Shown: positions 1-7,845 of the stretch, in pieces
Numbering within the stretch: the first letter of the stretch is position 1
Layout: each line of letters starts with the position of its first letter
DNA from: Candidatus Krumholzibacteriia bacterium
GTDB taxonomy: Bacteria; Krumholzibacteriota; Krumholzibacteriia; LZORAL124-64-63
Direction of reading: 5' to 3'
Length of the DNA: 64,000 nt
NCBI GenBank assembly: GCA_016744705.1
Contig: JADGDU010000021.1
Span: forward strand, 18,678 to 82,677
Made by a program: the position numbers and the translations under genes
The notes under the pieces: generated by a model
Told to the model about the DNA's origin: nothing
Database searches by the model: none
The model's input: the letters and a program-made list of their open reading frames with translations, nothing else

Positions 1-1230
1 GCGCTCAATGGGCATTCCCATGGCACGGTCCCAAACCATTTGGCTGAGCATACCCATGGCACGGCTCACTGAGAACAGCACTGTGTAGTAGCTGAATTCG
101 CGCAATCCGTAGTGGTGCAGCAAGGCGCCACTGCCGGCATCCACGTTGGGCCAGATGTTCTTGGCTTTGCCCTGTTCGTCAAGCACCCCAGGCACAACTT
201 CGAAGACCATGTTGACCAGAGCCATCACGGGATCATCGGGGAAGTGCTTCATGCCGAAGGCACGGAAGGCAGTAAAACGAGGATCGCTGACACGCAGTAC
301 AGCATGCCCGTATCCAGGAATGACCTTGCCGGCATTGAGCGTATCCCAGGCAAACTGGGTGAGTTGCTCTTTGGTGGGCACGCCTTTGAATTTTTTCTTA
401 AGCTCAAGGATCCAGTTCAGGCATTCCTGATTGGCCAGGCCATGCAGGGGACCGGCCAAGCCGTTCAGGCCTGCGGAAACGCTGTAGTAAGGATCGCTCA
501 AAGCAGAACCCACAAGATGGCAGGTGTGGGCCGAGACGTTGCCACCTTCATGATCACTGTGAAGCACCAGGTACAGGCGCATACAGTCGGCAAATTCGCC
601 GCTCTTATCTTCGATACCCAGCATGTGTGTGAAGTTTTCTGACCAAGTCAGACCCTTTTTGGGCGCGATGCGTTTGCCTTTTTTGAACCGCATGCGGTAG
701 ATACCGGCAGCGATGACAGGCAATTTGGCCAGCATGTCGAGGCTATCTTCCAGGGTGGGTTTCCAATAATCCATTTTGCTCATGCCAGCATTGTAGGCTT
801 TGACAAAATGACTTTCGCGCTGCATGACCAGGATGGCCGTATCGAGCATGCACATGGGGTGGGAGTTCTTGGGCATGGCCTCGAGAACTTTCCACACATA
901 GGAAGGCACTTTGGCTCGGCTGTTCAGTTCTTCGCTGAGGGCCTTGCGATCGCGGGCGTTGGGCAGCTCGCCTGTGCACAGCAGATAGAAAGTATCTTCA
1001 GGAGTCTTGTTGGCCAGATCTCCAACGGGGATGCCACGGATCAGGAGGCCGATGTCAGGGGGAACTTCAGATGTATCACAGACCATGCCCTTAACGCCAC
1101 GCATGCCGCCGTAGGCTTGGGTGATGGACACGTCGCTGATTTTGTGATCTCCATGGGCTTTGAGAAGAGTGGTGATCTCATCTCGCCATACTGGAATTTT
1201 TTTCGCAAGCGCGTTTTGAAGTTTGGCCAT
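1..1230 (-). CDS. gltA: Citrate synthase, mitochondrial-type (3' end beyond window)
   Basis: Condenses acetyl-CoA and oxaloacetate to citrate, the entry step of the TCA cycle, in the cytoplasm. Read on the minus strand from ATG 1230 (GGAGAG upstream), the frame stays open for 410 codons to the window edge, so the C-terminus is missing. The segment HSDHEGGNVSAHT followed by GPLHGLANQE and later GYGHAVLR matches the eukaryotic (type I) citrate synthase signature. Both catalytic histidines are visible, as is the catalytic Asp in NVDAGSG. This resembles the mitochondrial enzyme more than the hexameric NADH-regulated GltA of enterobacteria. It diverges from the rubrerythrin-like gene across a 240-base gap carrying a palindrome. 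Identification is secure; the symbol follows general usage. Confidence 0.93.
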   Translation of the reverse strand, partial: MAKLQNALAKKIPVWRDEITTLLKAHGDHKISDVSITQAYGGMRGVKGMVCDTSEVPPDIGLLIRGIPVGDLANKTPEDTFYLLCTGELPNARDRKALSEELNSRAKVPSYVWKVLEAMPKNSHPMCMLDTAILVMQRESHFVKAYNAGMSKMDYWKPTLEDSLDMLAKLPVIAAGIYRMRFKKGKRIAPKKGLTWSENFTHMLGIEDKSGEFADCMRLYLVLHSDHEGGNVSAHTCHLVGSALSDPYYSVSAGLNGLAGPLHGLANQECLNWILELKKKFKGVPTKEQLTQFAWDTLNAGKVIPGYGHAVLRVSDPRFTAFRAFGMKHFPDDPVMALVNMVFEVVPGVLDEQGKAKNIWPNVDAGSGALLHHYGLREFSYYTVLFSVSRAMGMLSQMVWDRAMGMPIER

Positions 1231-1315
1231 GACGCTCTCCTTGGCATTGAGGTTGGTGAAATAATTTTGGCAAAGTCCATGTTAGGGAAGGGAATGTTGT
1301 CCAAATCTACCCACT

Positions 1316-1336
1316 GTTTAGTTCTAAACACTAAAC
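1316..1336. promoter_or_regulatory. Palindromic operator-like site GTTTAGTTCTAAAC with a third half-site
   Basis: Positions 1316-1329 read GTTTAG-TT-CTAAAC, a perfect inverted repeat, and a further CTAAAC half-site follows at 1331-1336. It lies in the gap between divergent citrate synthase and rubrerythrin-like genes, where a repressor could control either. No regulator is assigned; the rest of the 1231-1471 gap shows nothing else recognisable. Confidence 0.4.
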
Positions 1337-1471
1337 TAACCGCACCTAAAGGGAATATCAACAACATCATTGGGGGAATCTGCGTTTTTAATGGAAAAAC
1401 CCCATGCCGGAGTGTAAATTTCAAAGATCAGTAAAATCTGTTGCCACCATCGAACCAATTGGGAGGACGAT

Positions 1472-2005
1472 ATGAACGCAGAAGTGATTCTCTGTGTGGA
1501 GATCCTTGAGAAAGCCATCGCTTTCGAAGAGGAAGGCATGGCTTTTTTCCAACAGCGAGCCGAGAAGGCTCCCTCAGTTCTGGAAAGAAATCTTTTCACC
1601 TCTCTGGCTAAGGATGAAGCTGGGCATAAGGCCTCTTTGGTGCGCATGCGGGATGACCTGCAGAGAGAAAACACCATCGATGTTTTGCCCGATGTGGAAG
1701 ACGATCACATTCTGAATGTTCGCCAAATCTTTGAGAAGTCCATGGATGAGGTGCACGACCCCTACGAATATCAGAATGAAGAATTGGAAATTCTCAATGG
1801 TGCCATGGAAGTGGAACGCCGGGGTTATCACCTGTACAACGATGCGGCCAAAGCCATGACCAGCGAGCGGGCTAAGGCAATCTTCCAGGGTTTGGCTGCC
1901 GAAGAGCAAAATCATTTCAGCCTCTTGAAAAACACCTATGACTACATGGCTGACCCTGAAGGTTTTGCCGGATTTGATGGCAACGCCATGTTGGATGGTG
2001 GATAA
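1472..2005 (+). CDS. Rubrerythrin-like ferritin-family diiron protein
   Basis: A 177-residue four-helix ferritin-like protein, probably a peroxide-scavenging or iron-handling diiron protein of the cytoplasm. Visible ligands are the Glu pair near residues 20-21, E49-x-x-H52, E113/E115 and E145-x-x-H148, the repeated E-x-x-H pattern of the rubrerythrin family. The rubredoxin domain (C-x-x-C pairs) of classical rubrerythrin is absent, so it is a short, rubredoxin-less form. The start is supported by GGGAGGA seven bases upstream. Its stop is two bases before the TTG of the Dus gene, so the two are probably co-transcribed. Function beyond a diiron protein is inference. Confidence 0.85.
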   Translation: MNAEVILCVEILEKAIAFEEEGMAFFQQRAEKAPSVLERNLFTSLAKDEAGHKASLVRMRDDLQRENTIDVLPDVEDDHILNVRQIFEKSMDEVHDPYEYQNEELEILNGAMEVERRGYHLYNDAAKAMTSERAKAIFQGLAAEEQNHFSLLKNTYDYMADPEGFAGFDGNAMLDGG

Positions 2006-2007
2006 AG

Positions 2008-3045
2008 TTGGATCGTTCCGAAGCCCGAAAGTTTTTCAGCAACCAGGTGGTCATGGCTCCCATGGCCACCGGTGGCAATCTTCCTTACCGGCGGCTCTGT
2101 CGCCAGTTTGGTGCCGTGCGCACCTGCAGCGAAATGATTTTAGCCCACAAATTGGTCAAAGGGGGAGAGCGCCCATTGCTGCGGCACCATCCCGATGAAA
2201 CCGATTTTGGTGTTCAGATCACTGGCAAACGGCCAGAGATCATGGCCGAAGCAGCGGTCATCGCCGTGGAGCATGGGGCAAAGTTTATCGACCTTAATTT
2301 TGGCTGCCCCATCGACCTGATCGTAAGGTACGGATCCGGGGCGGCCATGCTCAAGAGGCCCGGTCCCCTGGCAGCCATTGTGGCGGCCGTGCGGCAAGTG
2401 GTCGATGTTCCCTTATCTGTAAAACTTCGTCTCGGATATACCGAAGATAAAATCAATTGCGTGAAAATTGCCGGATTGGTGGAAGATGCCGGTGCCGACG
2501 CGGTCTCGATTCATGGCCGCACCCGCGCCCAGCGTTATCGCAAGAATGCTCGCTGGGATCATATTGATGAAGTGGCTCAAGCAGTGGAAATTCCGGTCAT
2601 TGGCAATGGTGACCTGCTCACACCCTGGGATTTGCGAAGGCGCCGGTCAGAGACTGCAGTTTCCTCTTTCCTGGTGGCCCGAGGGGCCTTGATCAAACCC
2701 TGGATTTTCAAAGAGTTTCTCGAAGATGCGCCTTGGGACCCCAGTGTTGCCGAGCGCTGGGCCATCTTGCGGCAGTTCGTGGATTTTGGCAGTGAACATT
2801 TTGGAGACGACGAAAAAGGCATGGGCCGGGTGCGGCGCTTTTTTCTTTGGCATTGGGATTTCTGGTATCGGCACCGGCCTTGGACCGAAGCTGATTTCCA
2901 GAAACAACATCCGGATTCTCTCATCCAGGCTCGGTTTGATGATGTGGAAGGAGAGGCCGATTTGGTCCTCCTGGCCAGCCCTGAACCCGAGGATCACGAG
3001 CGTATCTGGCGCCGTGTCCTTGACAGAGATTATCCCACAGTATAG
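2008..3045 (+). CDS. dus: tRNA-dihydrouridine synthase, Dus3-like
   Basis: FMN-dependent reduction of uridines to dihydrouridine in tRNA. The 345-residue protein shows MAPMATGGNLPYR (FMN-binding start of the TIM barrel), catalytic C100 in NFGCPID, SIHGRTR and IPVIGNGD. After the barrel, LVARGALIKPWIFKE and the following helical region (residues about 245-300, rich in W, F and R) resemble eukaryotic Dus3 rather than DusA/B/C, which usually carry SVMIGRAA-type sequence here. Translation is proposed from TTG at 2008 because it abuts the upstream stop; the first ATG lies 16 residues later, too close to the FMN motif. The subfamily call is from memory of Dus3 sequences and needs a tree. Confidence 0.85.
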   Translation: MDRSEARKFFSNQVVMAPMATGGNLPYRRLCRQFGAVRTCSEMILAHKLVKGGERPLLRHHPDETDFGVQITGKRPEIMAEAAVIAVEHGAKFIDLNFGCPIDLIVRYGSGAAMLKRPGPLAAIVAAVRQVVDVPLSVKLRLGYTEDKINCVKIAGLVEDAGADAVSIHGRTRAQRYRKNARWDHIDEVAQAVEIPVIGNGDLLTPWDLRRRRSETAVSSFLVARGALIKPWIFKEFLEDAPWDPSVAERWAILRQFVDFGSEHFGDDEKGMGRVRRFFLWHWDFWYRHRPWTEADFQKQHPDSLIQARFDDVEGEADLVLLASPEPEDHERIWRRVLDRDYPTV

Positions 3046-3108
3046 ACTGCAATCTTCAGGGAAATACGGATATTTTCCTGAACGGCAGAAAAATTTAATG
3101 TTGATTGC

Positions 3109-3292
3109 GGCCTGAGAACCAGCGGAAACCGGTTAAAATCCGGTGCGGCCCCGCCACTGTAAACGGTGACGAAACCTGCAAAAAGCCACTTATCCCGACC
3201 TTGAAACAGGTCGACCGTTCAAGGATGGACGGATGGATAGGGAAGGCGCAGGGAGTAGAACGACCCGTAAGCCAGGAGACCGGTTCAAGGCC
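3109..3292 (+). promoter_or_regulatory. Cobalamin (adenosylcobalamin-type) riboswitch
   Basis: The B12 box reads AAGCCAGGAGACC around 3269-3281, near the canonical consensus. Upstream, CCGGTGCGGCCCCGCCACTG and the following TAAACGG (3140-3166) form the conserved core. The closing stem is visible: GGCC..GAACC at 3109-3120 pairs with GGTTC..GGCC at 3282-3292. Downstream, ACCTT (3300-3304) can pair with GAGGT (3312-3316) just before the proposed ATG at 3317, which suggests translational control of the receptor gene. B12 would repress the uptake operon. The rest of the 3046-3316 gap holds no gene. Confidence 0.93.
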
Positions 3293-3316
3293 TGCCACCA
3301 CCTTCGTGGGCGAGGT

Positions 3317-5386
3317 ATGGTTTTGGTCTTCTATCCCGGCGGGGATTTTCCAGGGTTTGATATATGCAGCTATAAAGCGGTGCGGTTTCTCACGGAACTC
3401 CTGCTGATTTTGTCATGCCTGCTCGGGGCTATGGGTGAAGCCCTGGCAACCGGTGCATCCATGGTGGCTGCCAGTGATACCGTCGTTGTCAGTGCCCGGG
3501 CGTTGGGCGATGCGATCACGCCTTCAGCGGCCGGTCTGGTGACGGTCGTGGATTTGGAGGATGAACCCGGCCAACGTGATCTGGCCGAAATCCTGGGACG
3601 TACTGCGGGATTCCAGGTTCGCCGATATGGCGGTCTGGGATTCGCAGCTGTGCCATCTCTGCGAGGATCCTCTGCAGCTCAAATCCGAATATTCATCGAC
3701 GGCCTGCCTCTGAATGATGCCCAGAGCGGAACTGTGGATTTGTCCCTGTTGCCGGTGGAAAGATTCTCTCAGGCTAATATTCACCGGGGTGTTTTACCCG
3801 GGGGCTTGGGTGGTATGGGTGGCGCTGGTGCGGTGAACCTGATCACTAAGACGAAGGCCAATGGGCTGGATGCCGGTGTTTTTATGGGGGGCTTTGGCAA
3901 CCTCGGAGGCCGGTTGACCTGGGGCTTGTCCAATGATGACGAAACCCGTTCGGTCCTGCTCATGGCTCACGGCCGACGCGCGGATAATGATTACGAATAT
4001 CTCGACCATAACCAAACCTTCGACACTGCCACAGACGATACAACCCGTCTGCGAAAGAATGCCTGGTTCGAAGAGTGGGGGCTATGGGGCAGCGGAAATA
4101 TGGAAGCTGGACCGGTTAAGCTACAGGCTTCCGGTGGTTGGTTCCGCAAGGATGGCGGACGGCCGGGGCCCATCAATTACCCCTCGGAGTCGGCTACGGT
4201 TCGCATGGATCGCGCCGATGGCCAACTGAACGTCAGGCTTCCTGGACAGATTTCTCTGGAAATGGCAACTGCCAGGGTGCAGCAATTTCTCTTTGATCCG
4301 AACACTGAAATCGATAACGGTTTCAGTGGCGACATCCGTTCCCTCAGCACCGATCTGACGGGAAGGCTCTCTTGGTCTCCAAGCATATACTTGGCTGACT
4401 CTGCGGAAAACATTCTCTCCCGAGTGGATTTGGTGGCCGGTGTGGAGCGCCGCAACCAGTGGTACAAGCAATGGTACGGGGATGATGCCGATCCCACACG
4501 CAACCGCCAAACGGATTCGGCGTTCGCCAGCTTGGCGGTGGCCCTGTTCAATGACCGGTTGCAGGTGACTCCGGCCTGGCGTTACCAGCGCAACAAAGAT
4601 GATTTTCCCCCCTTGCCATTCCCGCGCTGGATGCCCGAAGAAGAGGGGGCCGAAAATATTCGTGATGATATCTCGCCTTCCCTGGGCCTGGTGTGGGAAG
4701 TGGAAAGAGACACTTGGTTTGTGGAAGCTCACGCGGGCCGCTCGGTGCGCGTTCCCACTTGGGTTGAACTCTTTGGGCACCGCGGTGGCATAGATGGAAA
4801 CCGCACCTTGAAGCCCGAAGAGATCACGGCGGCTGATCTGGCTTTAGTCTGGCAATACTCTCCTGATTTTTCCACCCGCCTAACCCTCTTTCTGGCCGAA
4901 ACTGATGAGACCATCATTTTCATCCAGAATAGCCCCGGCACCAGTCACGCCCAGAATATTGGCGCTACCAGGAATCATGGTCTGGAGTGGGAGAGCCACA
5001 TGGGGCTGCCTTATCATTTGCGGCTGCAGGCCAACGCCACCTTTCAAGATCCGGTGGATGATGGCGAGCAACCCGAATACCAAGGTAAACAACTGCCCTA
5101 CCTGAGTAATATTGAAGCCCACTTGAGGTTGAGCCGACCAGTGGGGCTTTGGCGCCCTTGGTTGGAGGTAACATTTGAAAATGAACGTTACCGTGACCGT
5201 ATTAACACCGATTTGATCCAGGCTCCCGCCCGTACTCTCTGGAATGTGGGCCTGACCAGATTGTTGGGCCCACGCCTGGAAATTTCCGCCGAAGTGATCA
5301 ACCTGACCGATGACCGCACCAATGATGTTGTGCAGTTTCCCCTGCCCGGGCGCACCTGGCAGGTGGCCCTGAGTTTGAACCGATGA
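3317..5386 (+). CDS. btuB: TonB-dependent outer-membrane receptor, BtuB-like (cobalamin uptake)
   Basis: Outer-membrane gated beta-barrel importing B12 with TonB energy. About 689 residues with a hydrophobic signal segment (FLTELLLILSCLLGAMGEALA), then a TonB-box-like SDTVVVSA, a plug domain (LAEILGRTAGFQVRRYGG... IDGLPLNDA ... INLITKT-like end) and a long barrel of alternating residues finishing NLTDDRTN...GRTWQVALSLNR. The substrate is assigned from the cobalamin riboswitch directly upstream. The start is uncertain: ATG 3317 leaves about 20 residues before the hydrophobic stretch and has GAGG too close to it; GTG 3380 would give a more typical signal peptide. An open frame extending further upstream enters the riboswitch and is rejected. 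First gene of a three-gene operon. Confidence 0.88.
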   Translation: MVLVFYPGGDFPGFDICSYKAVRFLTELLLILSCLLGAMGEALATGASMVAASDTVVVSARALGDAITPSAAGLVTVVDLEDEPGQRDLAEILGRTAGFQVRRYGGLGFAAVPSLRGSSAAQIRIFIDGLPLNDAQSGTVDLSLLPVERFSQANIHRGVLPGGLGGMGGAGAVNLITKTKANGLDAGVFMGGFGNLGGRLTWGLSNDDETRSVLLMAHGRRADNDYEYLDHNQTFDTATDDTTRLRKNAWFEEWGLWGSGNMEAGPVKLQASGGWFRKDGGRPGPINYPSESATVRMDRADGQLNVRLPGQISLEMATARVQQFLFDPNTEIDNGFSGDIRSLSTDLTGRLSWSPSIYLADSAENILSRVDLVAGVERRNQWYKQWYGDDADPTRNRQTDSAFASLAVALFNDRLQVTPAWRYQRNKDDFPPLPFPRWMPEEEGAENIRDDISPSLGLVWEVERDTWFVEAHAGRSVRVPTWVELFGHRGGIDGNRTLKPEEITAADLALVWQYSPDFSTRLTLFLAETDETIIFIQNSPGTSHAQNIGATRNHGLEWESHMGLPYHLRLQANATFQDPVDDGEQPEYQGKQLPYLSNIEAHLRLSRPVGLWRPWLEVTFENERYRDRINTDLIQAPARTLWNVGLTRLLGPRLEISAEVINLTDDRTNDVVQFPLPGRTWQVALSLNR

Positions 5387-5399
5387 ACATGGAGTTGAT

Positions 5400-6776
5400 A
5401 TGAAGAGCATGGCCCTCATTTTCCTGATGACCTTTACGGCTGCATTGGCTTTGGCTGATGTGTCCGGGGGCCCATGGGTGATCACCACCGATTACAGCGT
5501 TTTTGGCCGGGTGCAATCCATGGAACAGAGTTCACCCTGGACAGTGTCTGGGGAATTGTCTGTGATCCCTGGTGATGCGGTGGGCCGTTTTCATGAGGGC
5601 TTGGTTTATATCGTGGGACGGGGCGGATCCAACCTCATTCGTATTCACAATCCTGCCGATGGGTTTGCCCTGGTGCGTGAATTTTCCATTGGCGCCGGGC
5701 GCAACCCCCAGGACATTGCCTTTGATGATCAGGGACGGGCTTTTGTCAGTTGTTACGACGAGGCAGTCCTTTTGCAGGTGGATACCGAGGCCGGCCTGGT
5801 GGTGCAAACTTTTGATACGTCCGCTTATGCTGACAGCGATGGCCTTCCTGAAACGGGTTGGCTCGTGGTGCACCAAAACCATCTCTATGCGACATGTCAA
5901 AAACTGGACCGCGGCAATTGGTACGCTCCCACGGGCAACGGTCAGTTATTGGTGATGGATTTGGAAACCTTGCAATGGCAGAGCCCCATCGATCTGGAGG
6001 GTGCCAACCCTTACACCAAGATTCAAAAGAGTGCTGAAGGAAAACTTCTGGTGGGATGCGCCGGATACTGGGCCATGGACGATGGTGGAATTGAGATCAT
6101 CAATGCGGATCAGGGACTCAGCGAAGGCTACCTTCTGACCGAAGAAGAACTGGGCGGAGATATTGTCAATTTCGTTTATAGCGGTGCTGAACAGATTCAT
6201 GCTCTGACCAGCAATCCCTCATTCGTGACGCGGATCAGCCACGTGAATCTGGGAACCGGTAGTGTGACCCCCATTCTCACCAGCACCGGATACGATCTGG
6301 CTGATTTGGCCTGGGATGGTGGATTCCAACTCTTTGTAGCCGACCGCCGGTCTGGTCATTCGGGGGTTCGTATCTTCGATACCCACAGTGGCAGTGAACT
6401 GACAAGCAATCCTCTGGGCACCACCTTGCCGCCCTTCCAGTTTATTTTCCCGGCTTCACAGGAGCTTTCGGATGCTCCTGAAAATGGGGCCCTGATGGGA
6501 TCTCTGAACCTGGGATTGCCCAGCCCGAATCCCTGCAACCCAGCGGCCCATTTGGCAATCCAGGATGTCCCCAATCAGATCGTCTCTGTTTCTGTTTTCG
6601 ATTTGCGGGGCCGCCGTGTCCAAAGAACCACCGTGCGCACCGATGCTTCGGGCCGCGCCTCATACCGATTTGCCGGCCAAAACGTGACCGGGGCCGCCTT
6701 ACCGGCTGGCCTCTATCGCGTGGTAGCCCAAAGCCCGGGCGGTTTTGCCGTCCAAAACCTGACTCTCGTAAAGTAG
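5400..6776 (+). CDS. Secreted beta-propeller protein with C-terminal sorting-type domain (BtuG-like role proposed)
   Basis: 458 residues: signal peptide (MKSMALIFLMTFTAALALA), a repetitive body with propeller-like strands (for example GRNPQDIAFDDQGRAFVSCYDEAVLLQVD, typical of YncE/NHL blades), and from about residue 370 an FlgD-like Ig domain starting PSPNPCNPAAHL and ending NLTLVK. It lies 13 bases after the B12 receptor and shares its riboswitch. In Bacteroides, BtuG is a YncE-like propeller that caps BtuB and binds B12 very tightly; position and fold make the same job likely here. BtuG is a lipoprotein, whereas this protein has no lipobox and carries a C-terminal domain like that of type IX-sorted proteins. 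Fold and secretion are read from sequence; B12 binding is inferred. Confidence 0.72.
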   Translation: MKSMALIFLMTFTAALALADVSGGPWVITTDYSVFGRVQSMEQSSPWTVSGELSVIPGDAVGRFHEGLVYIVGRGGSNLIRIHNPADGFALVREFSIGAGRNPQDIAFDDQGRAFVSCYDEAVLLQVDTEAGLVVQTFDTSAYADSDGLPETGWLVVHQNHLYATCQKLDRGNWYAPTGNGQLLVMDLETLQWQSPIDLEGANPYTKIQKSAEGKLLVGCAGYWAMDDGGIEIINADQGLSEGYLLTEEELGGDIVNFVYSGAEQIHALTSNPSFVTRISHVNLGTGSVTPILTSTGYDLADLAWDGGFQLFVADRRSGHSGVRIFDTHSGSELTSNPLGTTLPPFQFIFPASQELSDAPENGALMGSLNLGLPSPNPCNPAAHLAIQDVPNQIVSVSVFDLRGRRVQRTTVRTDASGRASYRFAGQNVTGAALPAGLYRVVAQSPGGFAVQNLTLVK

Positions 6777-6804
6777 TCACAACAACCAACAAAGGATGAC
6801 AATC

Positions 6805-7599
6805 ATGAACAAGTGGAAACGCACCCTCAGCATAGTTTTCGCCGCCAGCCTGCTTTTGCCAGCTCTGGCTTTTGCCCAATTTGCCGACAACGGTCAGGTG
6901 AATAATGAATATGCTCGTGACAACAGTCAGCTCAGTTTTTGGGCCACATCAGTAGTGGACTATTCCCGTGGCTATCAGGATTACCAGCTAACGGATTTGG
7001 GTTATGCCTCATTCGGTTTAGAGGATGACATTCTCGGCTCAGCCGGTACTCCCTTCAGCCTGGGTGATGGTGGATACGTCACCGTAACCTTTGCACAGGA
7101 AATCTCCAACGGCGATGGCGATGATTTTGCAGTATTCGAAAATGGATTCGCGTGGGAAGGCGTTTACATGGAGCTGGGTTTTGTGGAAGTCAGCAGCGAT
7201 GGCAGCAATTTCAGTCGCCTGCCCGCTCTTTGCCGCCACACGGAACAGCCTGGCGCTTGGGATACCTCAGACTCCGCAGATTTTTACAACCTGGCCGGCA
7301 ACTTTGTGGGCGGCACAGGCTTTGACCTTGCGGACCTGATCACAGCCGGAGACGCAAATGTGGCTTCCGGTCTGGTTGATTTGGATCACATCGCTTTCGT
7401 AAGGGTGGTGGATGTTATTGGTGATGTAGCCAACGGTGGTGCCACTCAGGATTTCATGGGGCGTGCTGTGGCCGATCCTTATCCCACCGCCAGTGAAAGC
7501 TGTGGTATGGACATCACTGGCGTGGCCGGAATCAACGCCGGTACCGTGGCTACAGAGCAGGCCAGTTGGGGTTCGGTTAAGAGCTTGTATCGCAATTAA
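6805..7599 (+). CDS. Secreted protein of the B12-uptake operon, function unknown
   Basis: 264 residues from ATG 6805, chosen over ATG 6796 because AAAGGA is correctly spaced from the second. Signal peptide MNKWKRTLSIVFAASLLLPALAFA, then a beta-rich body with GDGDDFAVFENGF and VEVSSDGSNFSRLP, which resembles cell-surface domains sometimes found beside B12 receptors in Bacteroidetes. It may be a third surface B12-binding protein, comparable in position to Bacteroides BtuH; this is inference from context. The C-terminus ends SWGSVKSLYRN, a signature shared with the secreted protein at 43969-44649 and unlike the PNPFNP domain of its neighbour. A terminator follows at 7641. Confidence 0.6.
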   Translation: MNKWKRTLSIVFAASLLLPALAFAQFADNGQVNNEYARDNSQLSFWATSVVDYSRGYQDYQLTDLGYASFGLEDDILGSAGTPFSLGDGGYVTVTFAQEISNGDGDDFAVFENGFAWEGVYMELGFVEVSSDGSNFSRLPALCRHTEQPGAWDTSDSADFYNLAGNFVGGTGFDLADLITAGDANVASGLVDLDHIAFVRVVDVIGDVANGGATQDFMGRAVADPYPTASESCGMDITGVAGINAGTVATEQASWGSVKSLYRN

Positions 7600-7640
7600 G
7601 ATGTATCTTGAGATCACCTTTGTGGGGGTGATGGAATGGA

Positions 7641-7670
7641 AACGGGAGCCCATGGGGACTCCCGTTTTTT
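7641..7670 (+). terminator. Rho-independent terminator of the B12-uptake operon
   Basis: Stem AACGGGAG / CTCCCGTT around a ten-base loop, followed by six T. It closes the receptor-propeller-secreted protein operon, so the adenosyltransferase operon downstream probably has its own promoter in 7671-7845, where no clear -35/-10 pair was identified. Confidence 0.85.
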
Positions 7671-7845
7671 ATGAATTTTGACCAACAAATGAACCGCAAA
7701 ATCCAGATGGAAACATTTCCACGACAGAATTGCGTCTTCTCTTTTATGGAGAATGGGTTAAAATACTCCCAAAGAAAATTGGCAAAGAGGGGAGCCATGT
7801 GGCTCTTTTGTCATCCTGTTCAAATCCTTTAAAAGGAGCCTCTGC

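Noticed and set aside
112..642. Plus-strand frames over the citrate synthase
   Set aside because: The minus-strand frame, open through the left edge, encodes citrate synthase with all key residues.
3233..3316. Extension of the receptor gene upstream to 3233
   Set aside because: This stretch contains the B12 box and closing stem of the riboswitch, so it is leader RNA rather than coding.
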